14,062 bases of DNA from an uncultured Flavobacteriales bacterium (GCA_903899795.1 CAIUKX010000158.1:1-14062); one strand, 5' to 3'; shown: positions 1-7,112, counted from the first letter of the stretch. Numbers and translations: made by a program. Notes: generated by a model from the sequence alone, not told the origin.

Positions 1-381
1 AAAATCTGCTTTTTCGTAAAATAGTGCCTGATGGAAATTTACTTTAGACATACATTTTGAAAGCGTAAAATCAACCGATTTGGCAAATTCCACACTATTG
101 AACCGAATTGAATCCTGAAAATGATAATTGTAGTAGTCGACCTTATCCTTCATTTCGGTTGAAGAAACATCAATCGCTGAAGGATAAACAATAAAAGTAC
201 GACTGGTAATTTTATTGTATAACTCGAATTGATTTTCGATAATCTTATCTCCAATTTTGGTTGTGATCAGTTTATTTTCTTTCAAAAATTGTCGTTCAAT
301 TTTATCCAGTTTAGATTGACCACTAACTATGAAAATAGTAAAGAAAAAGACCGTGAATAAATACCTTACGTACACAAACAT
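1..381 (-). CDS. Exported protein with pentapeptide-like repeats (partial, C-terminus outside window)
   Basis: An open frame starts with ATG at 381 and runs leftward without a stop to base 1, giving the first 127 residues. Residues 1 to about 21 look like a signal peptide: a hydrophobic stretch rich in Phe, Val and Ile ending in VSGQ. Residues 22-90 are mixed and charged and I do not recognise them. From residue 94 a regular pattern starts, with Phe or Cys at 94, 99, 105, 110, 116, 121 and 127 and a small residue (Val, Ser or Ala) two positions before each. This alternating 5/6 spacing gives an 11-residue unit, as in proteins usually annotated as pentapeptide-repeat with F-x-x-A-x-F-x-x-x-A-x-F units. 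These fold as right-handed beta-helices. Function is unknown; export to the periplasm or surface is inferred. It is separated from the ribosomal operon by a terminator and has its own weak promoter candidate. Confidence 0.7.
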   Translation of the reverse strand, partial: MFVYVRYLFTVFFFTIFIVSGQSKLDKIERQFLKENKLITTKIGDKIIENQFELYNKITSRTFIVYPSAIDVSSTEMKDKVDYYNYHFQDSIRFNSVEFAKSVDFTLSKCMSKVNFHQALFYEKADF

Positions 382-409
382 ACTTTTATTTAGCAAATAA
401 TTTGGAGAG

Positions 410-417
410 CGAAGATA
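410..417 (-). promoter_or_regulatory. Candidate -7 box upstream of the pentapeptide-like gene
   Basis: Read on the minus strand this is TATCTTCG, one mismatch from the Bacteroidota -7 consensus TAnnTTTG. It lies 28 bases before the ATG at 381, giving a leader of about 20-25 nt. I see no convincing -33 element. The same TTCG variant occurs in front of the aconitase gene. Confidence 0.35.
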
Positions 418-461
418 TACTTTTAATTAAAAACTTAATACCATTTTCAAAAAAGAAAGAC

Positions 462-488
462 AAAAAAAAGACCCACAAATTGCGGGCC
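462..488 (-). terminator. Rho-independent terminator of the rpsF-rpsR-rplI operon
   Basis: On the minus strand a 7-bp stem (488-482 pairing with 476-470, two G-T pairs) closes a 5-nt loop and is followed by eight T residues (469-462). It starts 25 bases after the rplI stop codon, so it marks the end of the ribosomal operon. Confidence 0.8.
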
Positions 489-513
489 TTCATTTTATAG
501 TCTTGAAAAGTGA

Positions 514-960
514 TTATTCACCAACAACTTCAAATTTGAAAGTTGGTTTAACACCTTTGTGTAAATTTGCTTCTGCTTCGTATGAACCAACTTCTTTGAT
601 TGGCTCATTTTTGATTTTCAACGATTTACGATCGATATCGAATCCTAGAGCTTTCAATGCTTCAGACAATTGAACTGTATTAACAGAACCGAAAATTTTA
701 CCATTTTCTCCTGCTTTTGTTCCAATCGTCAATGTTACTTCAACCAATTTAGCAGCAATCGCTTCTGCTTCCGCCAAGATTTTACTCTCTTTGTGAGCAC
801 GTTGCTTCATTGTTTCTTTGTGTGCTTTTAGAGCTGACTCTGTAGCCAAAGTAGCGTATCCTTGTGGGATTAAGAAATTACGACCGTATCCAGGTTTTAC
901 CGTAACTACTTCATCCTTGTAACCAAGCTTATCAACGCTTTTTTTAAGAATTACATCCAT
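514..960 (-). CDS. rplI: 50S ribosomal protein L9
   Basis: The 148-residue product is L9, a large-subunit protein that binds 23S rRNA near the base of the L1 stalk and helps limit frameshifting. The N-terminal RNA-binding domain is clear: it opens MDVILKKSVDKLGYKDEVV, followed by the conserved VKPGYGRNFLIPQGYA segment (about residues 21-36). Next comes the long connecting helix rich in Lys, Glu and Ala (about 41-73), then the C-terminal rRNA-binding domain with the family motif NGKIFGSVN. Length matches the usual 147-150 residues. It is the last gene of the operon, 32 bp after rpsR, and is followed at once by a good terminator. The ATG start fits the family N-terminus exactly. Confidence 0.97.
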   Translation of the reverse strand: MDVILKKSVDKLGYKDEVVTVKPGYGRNFLIPQGYATLATESALKAHKETMKQRAHKESKILAEAEAIAAKLVEVTLTIGTKAGENGKIFGSVNTVQLSEALKALGFDIDRKSLKIKNEPIKEVGSYEAEANLHKGVKPTFKFEVVGE

Positions 961-992
961 TTTTTATAATTTTTTCCTGTTCAACAATCGTA

Positions 993-1256
993 TTATTTCA
1001 ACATATCTGCAACGTAAGGAAGGATTGCGATGTGACGAGCACGTTTCACAGCCTGACCTACTTTTTTCTGATATTTTGCAGAAGTACCTGTCAAACGACG
1101 AGGTAAAATTTTACCTTGCTCATTGATTAACTTTAGCAAGTAGTTTCCATCTTTATAGTCGATGAATTTAATTCCGCTTTTTTTGAAACGGCAATATTTA
1201 TCTTTTCTGATCTCTATCGTAATAGGAGTCAAATAACGAACATCATTTTGAGCCAT
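993..1256 (-). CDS. rpsR: 30S ribosomal protein S18
   Basis: The 87-residue product is S18, which assembles with S6 on the platform of the small subunit. Diagnostic parts are KYCRFKKSGIKFIDYKD (residues 21-37), the stretch LLKLINEQGKILPRRLTGT, and KYQKKVGQAVKRARHIAILPY near the C-terminus. This basic end binds 16S rRNA. The short N-terminal extension before residue 20 is variable in the family. The gene lies 26 bp after rpsF and 32 bp before rplI, the usual order. No ssb or priB gene is inserted between them, unlike the arrangement in Firmicutes and enterobacteria. Confidence 0.97.
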   Translation of the reverse strand: MAQNDVRYLTPITIEIRKDKYCRFKKSGIKFIDYKDGNYLLKLINEQGKILPRRLTGTSAKYQKKVGQAVKRARHIAILPYVADMLK

Positions 1257-1282
1257 TTTGCTTTCTATTTAAATGTTATTAA

Positions 1283-1639
1283 CTAAGCTTCAACTGAAGC
1301 AACTTTCTTATCACCCATTTTTGCTCTGCGTTTTTCAGCATAAGCCAAGTGATCTTTATCCATTCTAGTTGTTAAGAAACGCATAACACGCTCGTCACGT
1401 TTGAATGTAAGTTCTAGGTCAGCAACAATGCTACCCGGACCTTCAAACTCCAACAAGAAATAGAATCCAGTTGATTTTTTTTGAATTGGGTACGCTAATT
1501 TGCGCAATCCCCAATGTTCTGTGTGCTTAATTTTTCCACCCAATGAGCTAATTTCGCCCTCGAATTTCTGCACTGCTTCCTTTGTCTGATCCTCAGACAA
1601 AACGGGAGTTAAAATGAAAACAGTTTCGTAAGAATTCAT
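1283..1639 (-). CDS. rpsF: 30S ribosomal protein S6
   Basis: The 118-residue product is S6, partner of S18 on the 30S platform. The ferredoxin-like fold is visible: MNSYETVFILTPVLSEDQ (first strand and helix), then GGKIKHTEHWGLRKLAYPI (second strand and the conserved WG-RKLAYPI motif), then GFYFLLEFEGPG and the last strand with RDERVMRFLTTRMDK. A short Lys/Arg-rich tail follows. It heads the operon, and a perfect -7 box lies 35 bases before its ATG. The leader (about 30 nt) seems too short for the S6:S18-binding RNA structure that controls this operon in many bacteria, so I do not call one. Confidence 0.97.
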   Translation of the reverse strand: MNSYETVFILTPVLSEDQTKEAVQKFEGEISSLGGKIKHTEHWGLRKLAYPIQKKSTGFYFLLEFEGPGSIVADLELTFKRDERVMRFLTTRMDKDHLAYAEKRRAKMGDKKVASVEA

Positions 1640-1674
1640 AAACGTTTATTTATTAATTGATAATTTTAAGGGGG

Positions 1675-1682
1675 CAAAGATA
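1675..1682 (-). promoter_or_regulatory. Promoter -7 box of the rpsF operon
   Basis: Read on the minus strand this is TATCTTTG, a perfect match to the Bacteroidota -7 consensus TAnnTTTG, followed by a run of C. It lies 35 bases before the rpsF ATG, so the predicted leader is about 30 nt. No clear TTG-type -33 element is seen 19-21 bp upstream. Confidence 0.6.
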
Positions 1683-1838
1683 GAGTTTTTTTCTTAGAAA
1701 GCCATATAGTATCTGACTTTTTTGTTGATTAAAGGTATTAAGACCAAAAGATCCAAGACAATAAGGTATCATTTTCAATAAAAACCTGTTTATTTTCTCA
1801 TAATCATTCTGTGGAAATTAATAAAACACAGGGCATCA

Positions 1839-1877
1839 GTCTTTAAATCTTTTATCTTTAAATCTTTTATGTCTTTT
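1839..1877. repeat. Degenerate 7-8-bp tandem repeat in the rpsF/aconitase spacer
   Basis: Units of the form RTCTTTNN start at 1839, 1847, 1854, 1862 and 1871. Within them a 15-bp unit, CTTTAAATCTTTTAT, occurs twice in perfect tandem (1841-1855 and 1856-1870). The array lies in the 308-bp divergent spacer, about 70 bases before the aconitase ATG and just upstream of its candidate -7 box. Similar RTCTT heptads occur at the end of recG. The rest of the spacer (1640-1947) holds the rpsF promoter and the aconitase promoter candidate; I see no gene in it. Confidence 0.65.
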
Positions 1878-1902
1878 AGAAACAAATTTAATACAAATTG
1901 AT

Positions 1903-1910
1903 TATTTTCG
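1903..1910 (+). promoter_or_regulatory. Candidate -7 box of the aconitase gene
   Basis: TATTTTCG differs by one base from TAnnTTTG and lies 37 bases before the ATG, which would give a leader of about 33 nt. A -33 element is not evident, so this is tentative. Confidence 0.35.
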
Positions 1911-1947
1911 CGTCACACATTATAGTTGATCTTAAACAACACAATTT

Positions 1948-4212
1948 ATGGTATTCGATTTAGAAATGATTAAAAAGGTTTACGCCTTATTTCCCGAGCG
2001 CGTTGAGGCTGCTCGCAAGGTAGTTGGTAAGCCGTTGACTTTGACTGAAAAAATTCTTTACACTCACCTTTGGGATGGAAACGCAAGTGAAAACTTCAAA
2101 CGTGGTGGATCATATGTTGATTTCGCTCCGGATAGAGTTGCTATGCAGGATGCTACCGCTCAAATGGCGCTTTTGCAGTTCATGCAGGCAGGTAAAAAAA
2201 GAGTGGCTGTTCCATCGACTGTTCATGCTGATCACTTGATTCAGGCAAAAGTTGGCGCTGATAAAGATCTTCAGGAGTCTCTTAATCAAAACAACGAAGT
2301 ATTCAATTTCTTATCTTCTATCTCCAATAAATATGGAATCGGATTTTGGAAACCAGGTGCAGGTATTATTCATCAGGTTGTGTTGGAAAATTATGCGTTT
2401 CCTGGAGGAATGATGATTGGAACGGATTCTCATACTGTAAATGCAGGTGGACTAGGAATGGTTGCTATTGGTGTTGGTGGTGCTGATGCTGTTGACGTAA
2501 TGGCTGGTATGGCTTGGGAATTGAAATTTCCAAAATTAATCGGGATCAAATTAACTGGAAAATTAAACGGTTGGACTTCTGCAAAGGATGTCATATTGAA
2601 AGTTGCAGACATACTTACTGTAAAAGGAGGAACTGGATGCATCGTTGAATATTTTGGTGAAGGAGCCATCTCTTTATCATGTACAGGAAAAGGAACTATT
2701 TGTAACATGGGAGCTGAAATAGGAGCAACAACTTCGACCTTTGGCTACGATGACTCAATGAGAAGATATTTGGCAGCTACAGGTCGTCAAGATGTTGTTG
2801 ATGCTGCAGACAAAATCGCTGAACACTTAACAGGTGATGCTGAAGTTTATGCAAATCCAGAAGCTTATTTCGATCAGGTAATAGAAATCAATTTATCAGA
2901 ATTGGAGCCTCAAATCAATGGTCCTTTCACACCGGATAGAGGCACAGCAATTTCTAAAATGAAAGCTGAAGCGACATCAAATGGATGGCCAATGAAAGTA
3001 GAATGGGGATTAATTGGTTCTTGTACCAACTCTTCTTATGAAGATATGTCCCGCGCTGCTTCAATCGCTAAACAAGCTTTAGATAAAGGATTAACTCCAA
3101 AAGCAGAATTCGGGATCAACCCAGGTTCAGAGCAGGTTCGTTTCACCATCGAAAGAGATGGTATTATCGAAACTTTCGAAAAATTAGGAACTAAAGTATT
3201 TACCAACGCTTGCGGACCTTGCATCGGTCAATGGGACAGAGAAGGTGCTGAAAAAGGAGAGAAAAATACAATTATCCACTCTTTCAACCGTAATTTCTCT
3301 AAAAGAGCGGATGGAAATCCAAACACTCACGCTTTCGTTTCATCTCCTGAAATCGTTGCTGCAATTGCAATCGCGGGAGACTTAGGATTCAATCCTTTGA
3401 CAGACACATTAACAAACAATAAAGGTGAACAAGTCAAATTAGATCCGCCAACCGGATGGGAATTACCTCCTAGAGGTTTCGATGTGGATGATCCAGGATA
3501 CCAGGCACCAGCTGAAGATGGTTCTTCTGTAGAAGTTGCTGTTGCTCCAGATTCAAGTCGTTTACAATTACTGGAATCTTTCGATGCTTGGGATGGTAAC
3601 AATATTCTGGGAGCTAAATTATTGATCAAAGCTGCTGGAAAATGTACAACTGATCATATTTCAATGGCTGGGCCTTGGTTGAGATACAGAGGTCACTTAG
3701 ATAATATTTCCAACAACATGTTGATTGGAGCTGAAAATGCCTTCAATGGAAAAGCAAATTCAGTGAAAAACCAATTAACAGGTGTATATGGTGAAGTTCC
3801 TGCTGTTCAAAGAGCTTATAAAGCGGCTGGTGTTCCTTCGTTTGTTGTAGGTGATCACAATTATGGAGAAGGTTCTTCACGTGAGCACGCGGCAATGGAG
3901 CCACGTCATTTAGGAGTAAAGGCAATTATTGTAAAATCTTTTGCTCGTATCCACGAAACGAACTTGAAAAAACAAGGAATCTTAGGTTTAACATTTGCTA
4001 ACGAAGCTGATTATACTAAAATTCTGGAAAATGATTCTTTAAGTTTAATTGATTTAGCAAATTTTGCTCCGGGTAAACAACTTACTTTAGAAGTAACGCA
4101 TGAAAACGGATCAAAAGAAACGATTATGTTGAATCATACCTATAATGACCAACAAATTGAATGGTACAAGGCTGGTTCAGCTTTAAACCTGATCAAAATG
4201 CAGGAAGCATAG
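1948..4212 (+). CDS. acn: Aconitate hydratase, mitochondrial type
   Basis: The 754-residue product isomerises citrate to isocitrate through cis-aconitate in the cytoplasmic TCA cycle, using a [4Fe-4S] cluster. The cluster ligands are visible as Cys359 (in GSCTNSSYEDMSR), Cys422 and Cys425 (in NACGPCIGQW). Their spacing of 63 and 3 residues equals that of the mammalian mitochondrial enzyme. Other active-site segments are VPSTVHADH, GTDSHTVNAGG (Asp160-His162) and GEGSSREHAAMEPRH (about 640-653), which holds the catalytic Ser and substrate-binding Arg645 in the swivelling C-terminal domain. Length and sequence match the mitochondrial-type aconitases common in Bacteroidota rather than AcnA/IRP1 (about 890 residues) or AcnB. 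The gene is single, with its own terminator. The ATG start is supported by the family-like N-terminus. Confidence 0.95.
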   Translation: MVFDLEMIKKVYALFPERVEAARKVVGKPLTLTEKILYTHLWDGNASENFKRGGSYVDFAPDRVAMQDATAQMALLQFMQAGKKRVAVPSTVHADHLIQAKVGADKDLQESLNQNNEVFNFLSSISNKYGIGFWKPGAGIIHQVVLENYAFPGGMMIGTDSHTVNAGGLGMVAIGVGGADAVDVMAGMAWELKFPKLIGIKLTGKLNGWTSAKDVILKVADILTVKGGTGCIVEYFGEGAISLSCTGKGTICNMGAEIGATTSTFGYDDSMRRYLAATGRQDVVDAADKIAEHLTGDAEVYANPEAYFDQVIEINLSELEPQINGPFTPDRGTAISKMKAEATSNGWPMKVEWGLIGSCTNSSYEDMSRAASIAKQALDKGLTPKAEFGINPGSEQVRFTIERDGIIETFEKLGTKVFTNACGPCIGQWDREGAEKGEKNTIIHSFNRNFSKRADGNPNTHAFVSSPEIVAAIAIAGDLGFNPLTDTLTNNKGEQVKLDPPTGWELPPRGFDVDDPGYQAPAEDGSSVEVAVAPDSSRLQLLESFDAWDGNNILGAKLLIKAAGKCTTDHISMAGPWLRYRGHLDNISNNMLIGAENAFNGKANSVKNQLTGVYGEVPAVQRAYKAAGVPSFVVGDHNYGEGSSREHAAMEPRHLGVKAIIVKSFARIHETNLKKQGILGLTFANEADYTKILENDSLSLIDLANFAPGKQLTLEVTHENGSKETIMLNHTYNDQQIEWYKAGSALNLIKMQEA

Positions 4213-4235
4213 TTTTTTTTTAATCTCAAAATATG

Positions 4236-4266
4236 AACGGAAACTCAAAAGGTTTCCGTTTTTTTT
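4236..4266 (+). terminator. Rho-independent terminator of the aconitase gene
   Basis: A perfect 9-bp stem, AACGGAAAC (4236-4244) with GTTTCCGTT (4252-4260), closes a 7-nt loop and is followed by T residues. It begins 24 bases after the stop codon. Confidence 0.88.
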
Positions 4267-4390
4267 ATTTCCAAATGTAACCATTCCAAATCCCTTTCGT
4301 AGACGACCCAGATCAGTTTGCAAACTAATTTAACACAAAACTATGTCGATAAATAACACTTGGTTCATCTAAACAAAAATCAATTTTAGT

Positions 4391-4398
4391 TTACTTTG
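4391..4398 (+). promoter_or_regulatory. Weak -7 box candidate before the barrel-like protein
   Basis: TTACTTTG differs from TAnnTTTG at one base and lies 40 bases before the ATG at 4438. The remainder of the spacer after the aconitase terminator shows no gene or clear structure. Confidence 0.3.
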
Positions 4399-4437
4399 GC
4401 ATATTAATTGATTTAATAATCACAAAAACAAACACGT

Positions 4438-5079
4438 ATGAAAAAAGTTTTACTTACAATGTTCGGGGCGCTTTCATTAGCAACTTCCGTATTCTCACAA
4501 GCCAATACCCAAGGGAGTATTATTATTGATCCTTATTATGGATATCCAAACTTTGGAAAATCACTTACAAGTACGCTAAGTACAGGTAGCACTGATGTCA
4601 AAGCGACTGGGATTGGTCCATGTGGAATTAGAGCTGAATACATGGTAGGTGACAAAATCGGGGTTGGTTTCGATTTAATCTACAACACGAATAGAGTAAC
4701 TTATACAGGTACAAGTACAGACTCTACTTTGAATACTTCTACAGGTCTATATGACTATACATATAGCACTCACCAAGATGAGCAATTAATGAGAAGAATT
4801 CGTTTCCAGGGACGTTTCAATTATCATTTTGATATCTCAAACCCAAATTTAGATGCTTATTTTGGGATCGGAGCAGGAACAAATAACCGTTTTAGAAAAT
4901 ACTGGGTGGATAATGTGCAACAATCAGCATCTGCTCTCAATAATATCACATTATTACCAATTTCGATGAGAATTTGTACAGGTATCAGATATTACTTTAC
5001 ACCAAACATTGGTATAAATGCTGAGTTAGGTTTAGGTGGCCCAGTGCTTTCAGCTGGTTTATCTATTAAAGTGAAATAA
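4438..5079 (+). CDS. Outer-membrane beta-barrel-like protein, function unknown
   Basis: The 213-residue product starts with a typical signal peptide (MKKVLLTMFGALSLATSVFSQA, cleavage near residue 21). The mature part is rich in aromatic and Gly residues in alternating patterns that suggest beta strands. Examples are the GIRAEYMVGDKIGVGFDLIYN segment, FQGRFNYHFD, AYFGIGAGTNN, and a C-terminal ICTGIRYYFTPNIGINAELGLGGP strand pair. This resembles small OmpW/OmpA-like or porin-family barrels that Bacteroidota encode in large numbers. Two Ser/Thr-rich stretches (about residues 43-58 and 91-111) look like extracellular loops. I do not recognise a specific family and assign no transport or binding role. 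It stands alone between two terminators. Confidence 0.8.
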   Translation: MKKVLLTMFGALSLATSVFSQANTQGSIIIDPYYGYPNFGKSLTSTLSTGSTDVKATGIGPCGIRAEYMVGDKIGVGFDLIYNTNRVTYTGTSTDSTLNTSTGLYDYTYSTHQDEQLMRRIRFQGRFNYHFDISNPNLDAYFGIGAGTNNRFRKYWVDNVQQSASALNNITLLPISMRICTGIRYYFTPNIGINAELGLGGPVLSAGLSIKVK

Positions 5080-5091
5080 GATTTTAATCTT

Positions 5092-5132
5092 AAAAAAAAG
5101 CTGCATTCCGAATACGAATGCAGCTTTTTTTT
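5092..5132. terminator. Bidirectional terminator between convergent genes
   Basis: A perfect 10-bp stem, AGCTGCATTC (5099-5108) with GAATGCAGCT (5116-5125), closes a 7-nt loop. Eight A residues precede it and a T tract follows it. It therefore has a U-tract in both directions and can serve both the barrel-like gene (ending at 5079, plus) and dapD (ending at 5150, minus). Confidence 0.9.
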
Positions 5133-5149
5133 ACACCTGAATTTACTGA

Positions 5150-5959
5150 CTACACCGCTACATTATGCTCTCTCAAAGCATCGTTCAATGAAGTCTTCAA
5201 ATCTGTAGAAGCTTTTCTTTTTCCGATAATCAAAGCACAAGGCACCTGATAATCACCCGCAGGAAATTTCTTCGTATATGAACCCGGAATGACTACACAT
5301 CTTTCAGGTACATAACCGATATGTTCAACTGGAGTCGCACCTGACACATCAATTATTTTTGTTGATTTTGTCAAAACTACATTAGCACCCAAAACTGCTT
5401 CTTTTCCCACACGCACACCTTCAACCACAATACAACGAGATCCGATAAATGCTCCATCTTCAATTACAACCGGCGCAGCCTGAAGAGGCTCTAACACTCC
5501 ACCGATACCTACTCCACCGCTTAGATGCACATTCTTACCAATTTGAGCACATGATCCAACGGTAGCCCATGTGTCCACCATTGTTCCTGAATCAACATAT
5601 GCTCCAATATTTACATAAGACGGCATTAAAATTACTCCCCGAGCAATAAAAGCACCATATCTTGCCACCGCAGGTGGAACTACCCGAACTCCCAATTTCT
5701 CGTAATTCGTTTTCAATGCCATTTTATCGTGAAATTCAAACGGACCAACTTCTATCGTTTCCATTTGACGAATAGGAAAATACATCACTACTGCTTTTTT
5801 TACCCATTCATTGACAATCCATTCTCCATCGTCAGTTGGTTCGGCAACACGAATAGTTCCTTTATCGATTTCCTCAATCACATGATTAATGGCTTCTATT
5901 GTTTCTTTTTCTTGCAGTAAAGCGCGATTATCCCAAGCTGCTTCTATTAATGATCTCAT
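5150..5959 (-). CDS. dapD: 2,3,4,5-tetrahydropyridine-2,6-dicarboxylate N-succinyltransferase
   Basis: DapD transfers succinyl from succinyl-CoA to tetrahydrodipicolinate in the succinylase branch of the diaminopimelate/lysine pathway, and works as a cytoplasmic trimer. An N-terminal helical domain is followed by left-handed beta-helix hexapeptide repeats: the run from RYGAFIARGVILMPSYVNIG through DTWATVGSCAQIG and HLSGGVGIGGVLEPLQA to IEDGAFIGSR and VVEGVRVGKEAVLG. The catalytic Asp lies in GTMVDTW (Asp129 from this start) and the conserved Glu in VVEG. The C-terminal IGKRKASTDLKTSLNDALREHNVAV is strongly Bacteroidota-like. I prefer the ATG at 5959 (269 residues, beginning MRSLIEAAWDNR), which fits the family N-terminus; a TTG at 5977 would add six residues (MNKNEK). 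It lies downstream of accA past a hairpin, with no strong promoter of its own visible. Confidence 0.95.
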   Translation of the reverse strand: MRSLIEAAWDNRALLQEKETIEAINHVIEEIDKGTIRVAEPTDDGEWIVNEWVKKAVVMYFPIRQMETIEVGPFEFHDKMALKTNYEKLGVRVVPPAVARYGAFIARGVILMPSYVNIGAYVDSGTMVDTWATVGSCAQIGKNVHLSGGVGIGGVLEPLQAAPVVIEDGAFIGSRCIVVEGVRVGKEAVLGANVVLTKSTKIIDVSGATPVEHIGYVPERCVVIPGSYTKKFPAGDYQVPCALIIGKRKASTDLKTSLNDALREHNVAV

Positions 5960-6020
5960 TTTTTCGTTTTTATTCAAACTGATTATTTATACTTTGTTAA
6001 AAATATTTTTTTGATCCTAA

Positions 6021-6051
6021 AACCAAAACAACCGATGCTAAACACCGGTTG
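6021..6051 (-). terminator. Probable terminator or attenuating hairpin after accA
   Basis: On the minus strand a 9-bp stem (6051-6043 with 6037-6029, one G-T pair) closes a 5-nt loop and is followed by TTTTGGTT, a broken U-tract. It would end accA transcription. Because the U-tract is interrupted and dapD lacks an evident promoter, partial read-through into dapD is possible. Confidence 0.7.
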
Positions 6052-6060
6052 CCATTCTAG

Positions 6061-6095
6061 TAATCTTACAATTTGCAATCTGCAATTTGCAATTA
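6061..6095. repeat. Degenerate heptamer tandem repeat next to the accA stop
   Basis: Five 7-bp units start at 6061, 6068, 6075, 6082 and 6089 in exact register. The best copies are GCAATCT (6075) and GCAATTT (6082), and the consensus is roughly GCAATYT. The array ends 2 bp from the accA stop codon and lies between it and the terminator hairpin, so it would be transcribed as part of the accA 3' UTR. Confidence 0.65.
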
Positions 6096-6097
6096 AA

Positions 6098-7051
6098 TTA
6101 TTTCCAAACTCCCATCGAACAGAATTTTTCAATTCTATCATCAATTCGTTTTTCTGGACTAATTTTTTCCAATTCTTTAATGTATTTCTGAATTGCTTTT
6201 TTTACTGTTGAGAAAATTTCTTTTTGATCACGATGTGCTCCATTCGCTGGTTCATGAATAACATCATCTACCAACTTTAATTTTTTCATATCTGTTGAAG
6301 TCAATTTCAATGCATCAGCTGCTGTTTCTTTATACTCCCATGATCTCCACAATATAGAAGAACAAGATTCTGGAGAAATAACAGAGTACCATGTGTTTTC
6401 CAACATCACAACTTTATCTCCAACACCAATTCCTAAAGCTCCACCTGAAGCACCTTCACCAATGATGATACAAATTACAGGAACTTTCAATCGCATCATT
6501 TCATAAATATTTCTTGCAATTGCTTCACCTTGTCCTCTTTCTTCAGCTTCTAAACCTGGAAATGCTCCTGGTGTATCAATAAAAGTTACGATAGGTTTAT
6601 TGAACTTTTCAGCCAATTTCATCAGTCGCAAAGCTTTTCTATACCCTTCCGGATTTGGCATTCCAAAGTTTCTGTACTGACGCATTTTGGTATTGATACC
6701 TTTTTGCTGACCAATAAACATAACGGTGTGTCCATCCACAGAACCAAAACCTCCGATCATCGCTTTGTCATCTTTCACATTACGATCACCATGCAATTCT
6801 TGAAATTGTCCATTAGTAATCGCATCTATGTACGCTAATGTATACGGACGATCCGGATGACGTGACAATTGTACACGCTGCCACGGAGTTAGATTTGAAA
6901 AAATATCTTTGGTTGTTTTCGCTAATTTAGTTTCAAGCTCTTTAATCTTATCAGACATATCCACTTCAGCACTCGCTCCTATTTCCTTTGTCTTCTCAAT
7001 TTGCTCTTCTAAAGCTTTAATCGGTTCTTCGAAGTCTAAATATGTTACCAT
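6098..7051 (-). CDS. accA: Acetyl-CoA carboxylase carboxyltransferase subunit alpha
   Basis: AccA with AccD moves the carboxyl group from carboxybiotin on the carrier protein to acetyl-CoA, giving malonyl-CoA, the first committed step of fatty-acid synthesis. The 317-residue length is normal. The N-terminal helices (about 1-60, charged and coiled) are followed by the conserved RHPDRPYTLAYIDAI segment and ELHGDR. The crotonase-like core carries TPGAFPG (residues 160-166) and GEGASGGALG (198-207), whose backbone amides form the oxyanion hole, followed by SPESCSSILW. AccD and the biotin subunits are not in this window. Translation starts at ATG 7051, about 20 bases after a near-consensus -7 box. 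It is divergent from ispE. Confidence 0.97.
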   Translation of the reverse strand: MVTYLDFEEPIKALEEQIEKTKEIGASAEVDMSDKIKELETKLAKTTKDIFSNLTPWQRVQLSRHPDRPYTLAYIDAITNGQFQELHGDRNVKDDKAMIGGFGSVDGHTVMFIGQQKGINTKMRQYRNFGMPNPEGYRKALRLMKLAEKFNKPIVTFIDTPGAFPGLEAEERGQGEAIARNIYEMMRLKVPVICIIIGEGASGGALGIGVGDKVVMLENTWYSVISPESCSSILWRSWEYKETAADALKLTSTDMKKLKLVDDVIHEPANGAHRDQKEIFSTVKKAIQKYIKELEKISPEKRIDDRIEKFCSMGVWK

Positions 7052-7071
7052 TTTATTCTAATTTGAGGGGC

Positions 7072-7079
7072 GAAAGTTA
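7072..7079 (-). promoter_or_regulatory. Candidate -7 box of accA
   Basis: Read on the minus strand this is TAACTTTC, one mismatch from TAnnTTTG, followed by GCCCC much like the rpsF promoter. It lies 21 bases before the accA ATG. It is only 21 bp from the oppositely directed ispE box. Confidence 0.42.
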
Positions 7080-7100
7080 CAAAAAATTGTTCGCTTCTCG

Positions 7101-7108
7101 TATCTTTG
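7101..7108 (+). promoter_or_regulatory. Promoter -7 box of ispE, adjacent to the start codon
   Basis: TATCTTTG matches TAnnTTTG perfectly and is identical to the rpsF box. Its last base is only 5 bases before the A of the ispE ATG at 7113, so transcription would start at or next to the start codon. Confidence 0.55.
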
Positions 7109-7112
7109 TTTC

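Noticed and set aside
1640..1672. S6:S18-binding leader RNA upstream of rpsF
   Set aside because: The predicted leader is only about 30 nt, AT-rich, and shows neither the CCG bulge nor a stable hairpin.
3327..3629. Open frame of 100 codons on the minus strand
   Set aside because: It is antisense to the middle of the aconitase gene, whose protein is fully conserved; low-complexity product with no family features.
5960..5977. Upstream TTG start for dapD adding MNKNEK
   Set aside because: The ATG at 5959 gives the usual family N-terminus; the six extra residues have no counterpart I recognise, though TTG cannot be excluded.
6061..6095. Possible CRISPR-like array
   Set aside because: Units are 7 bp with no spacers and no cas genes nearby; this is a simple tandem repeat.
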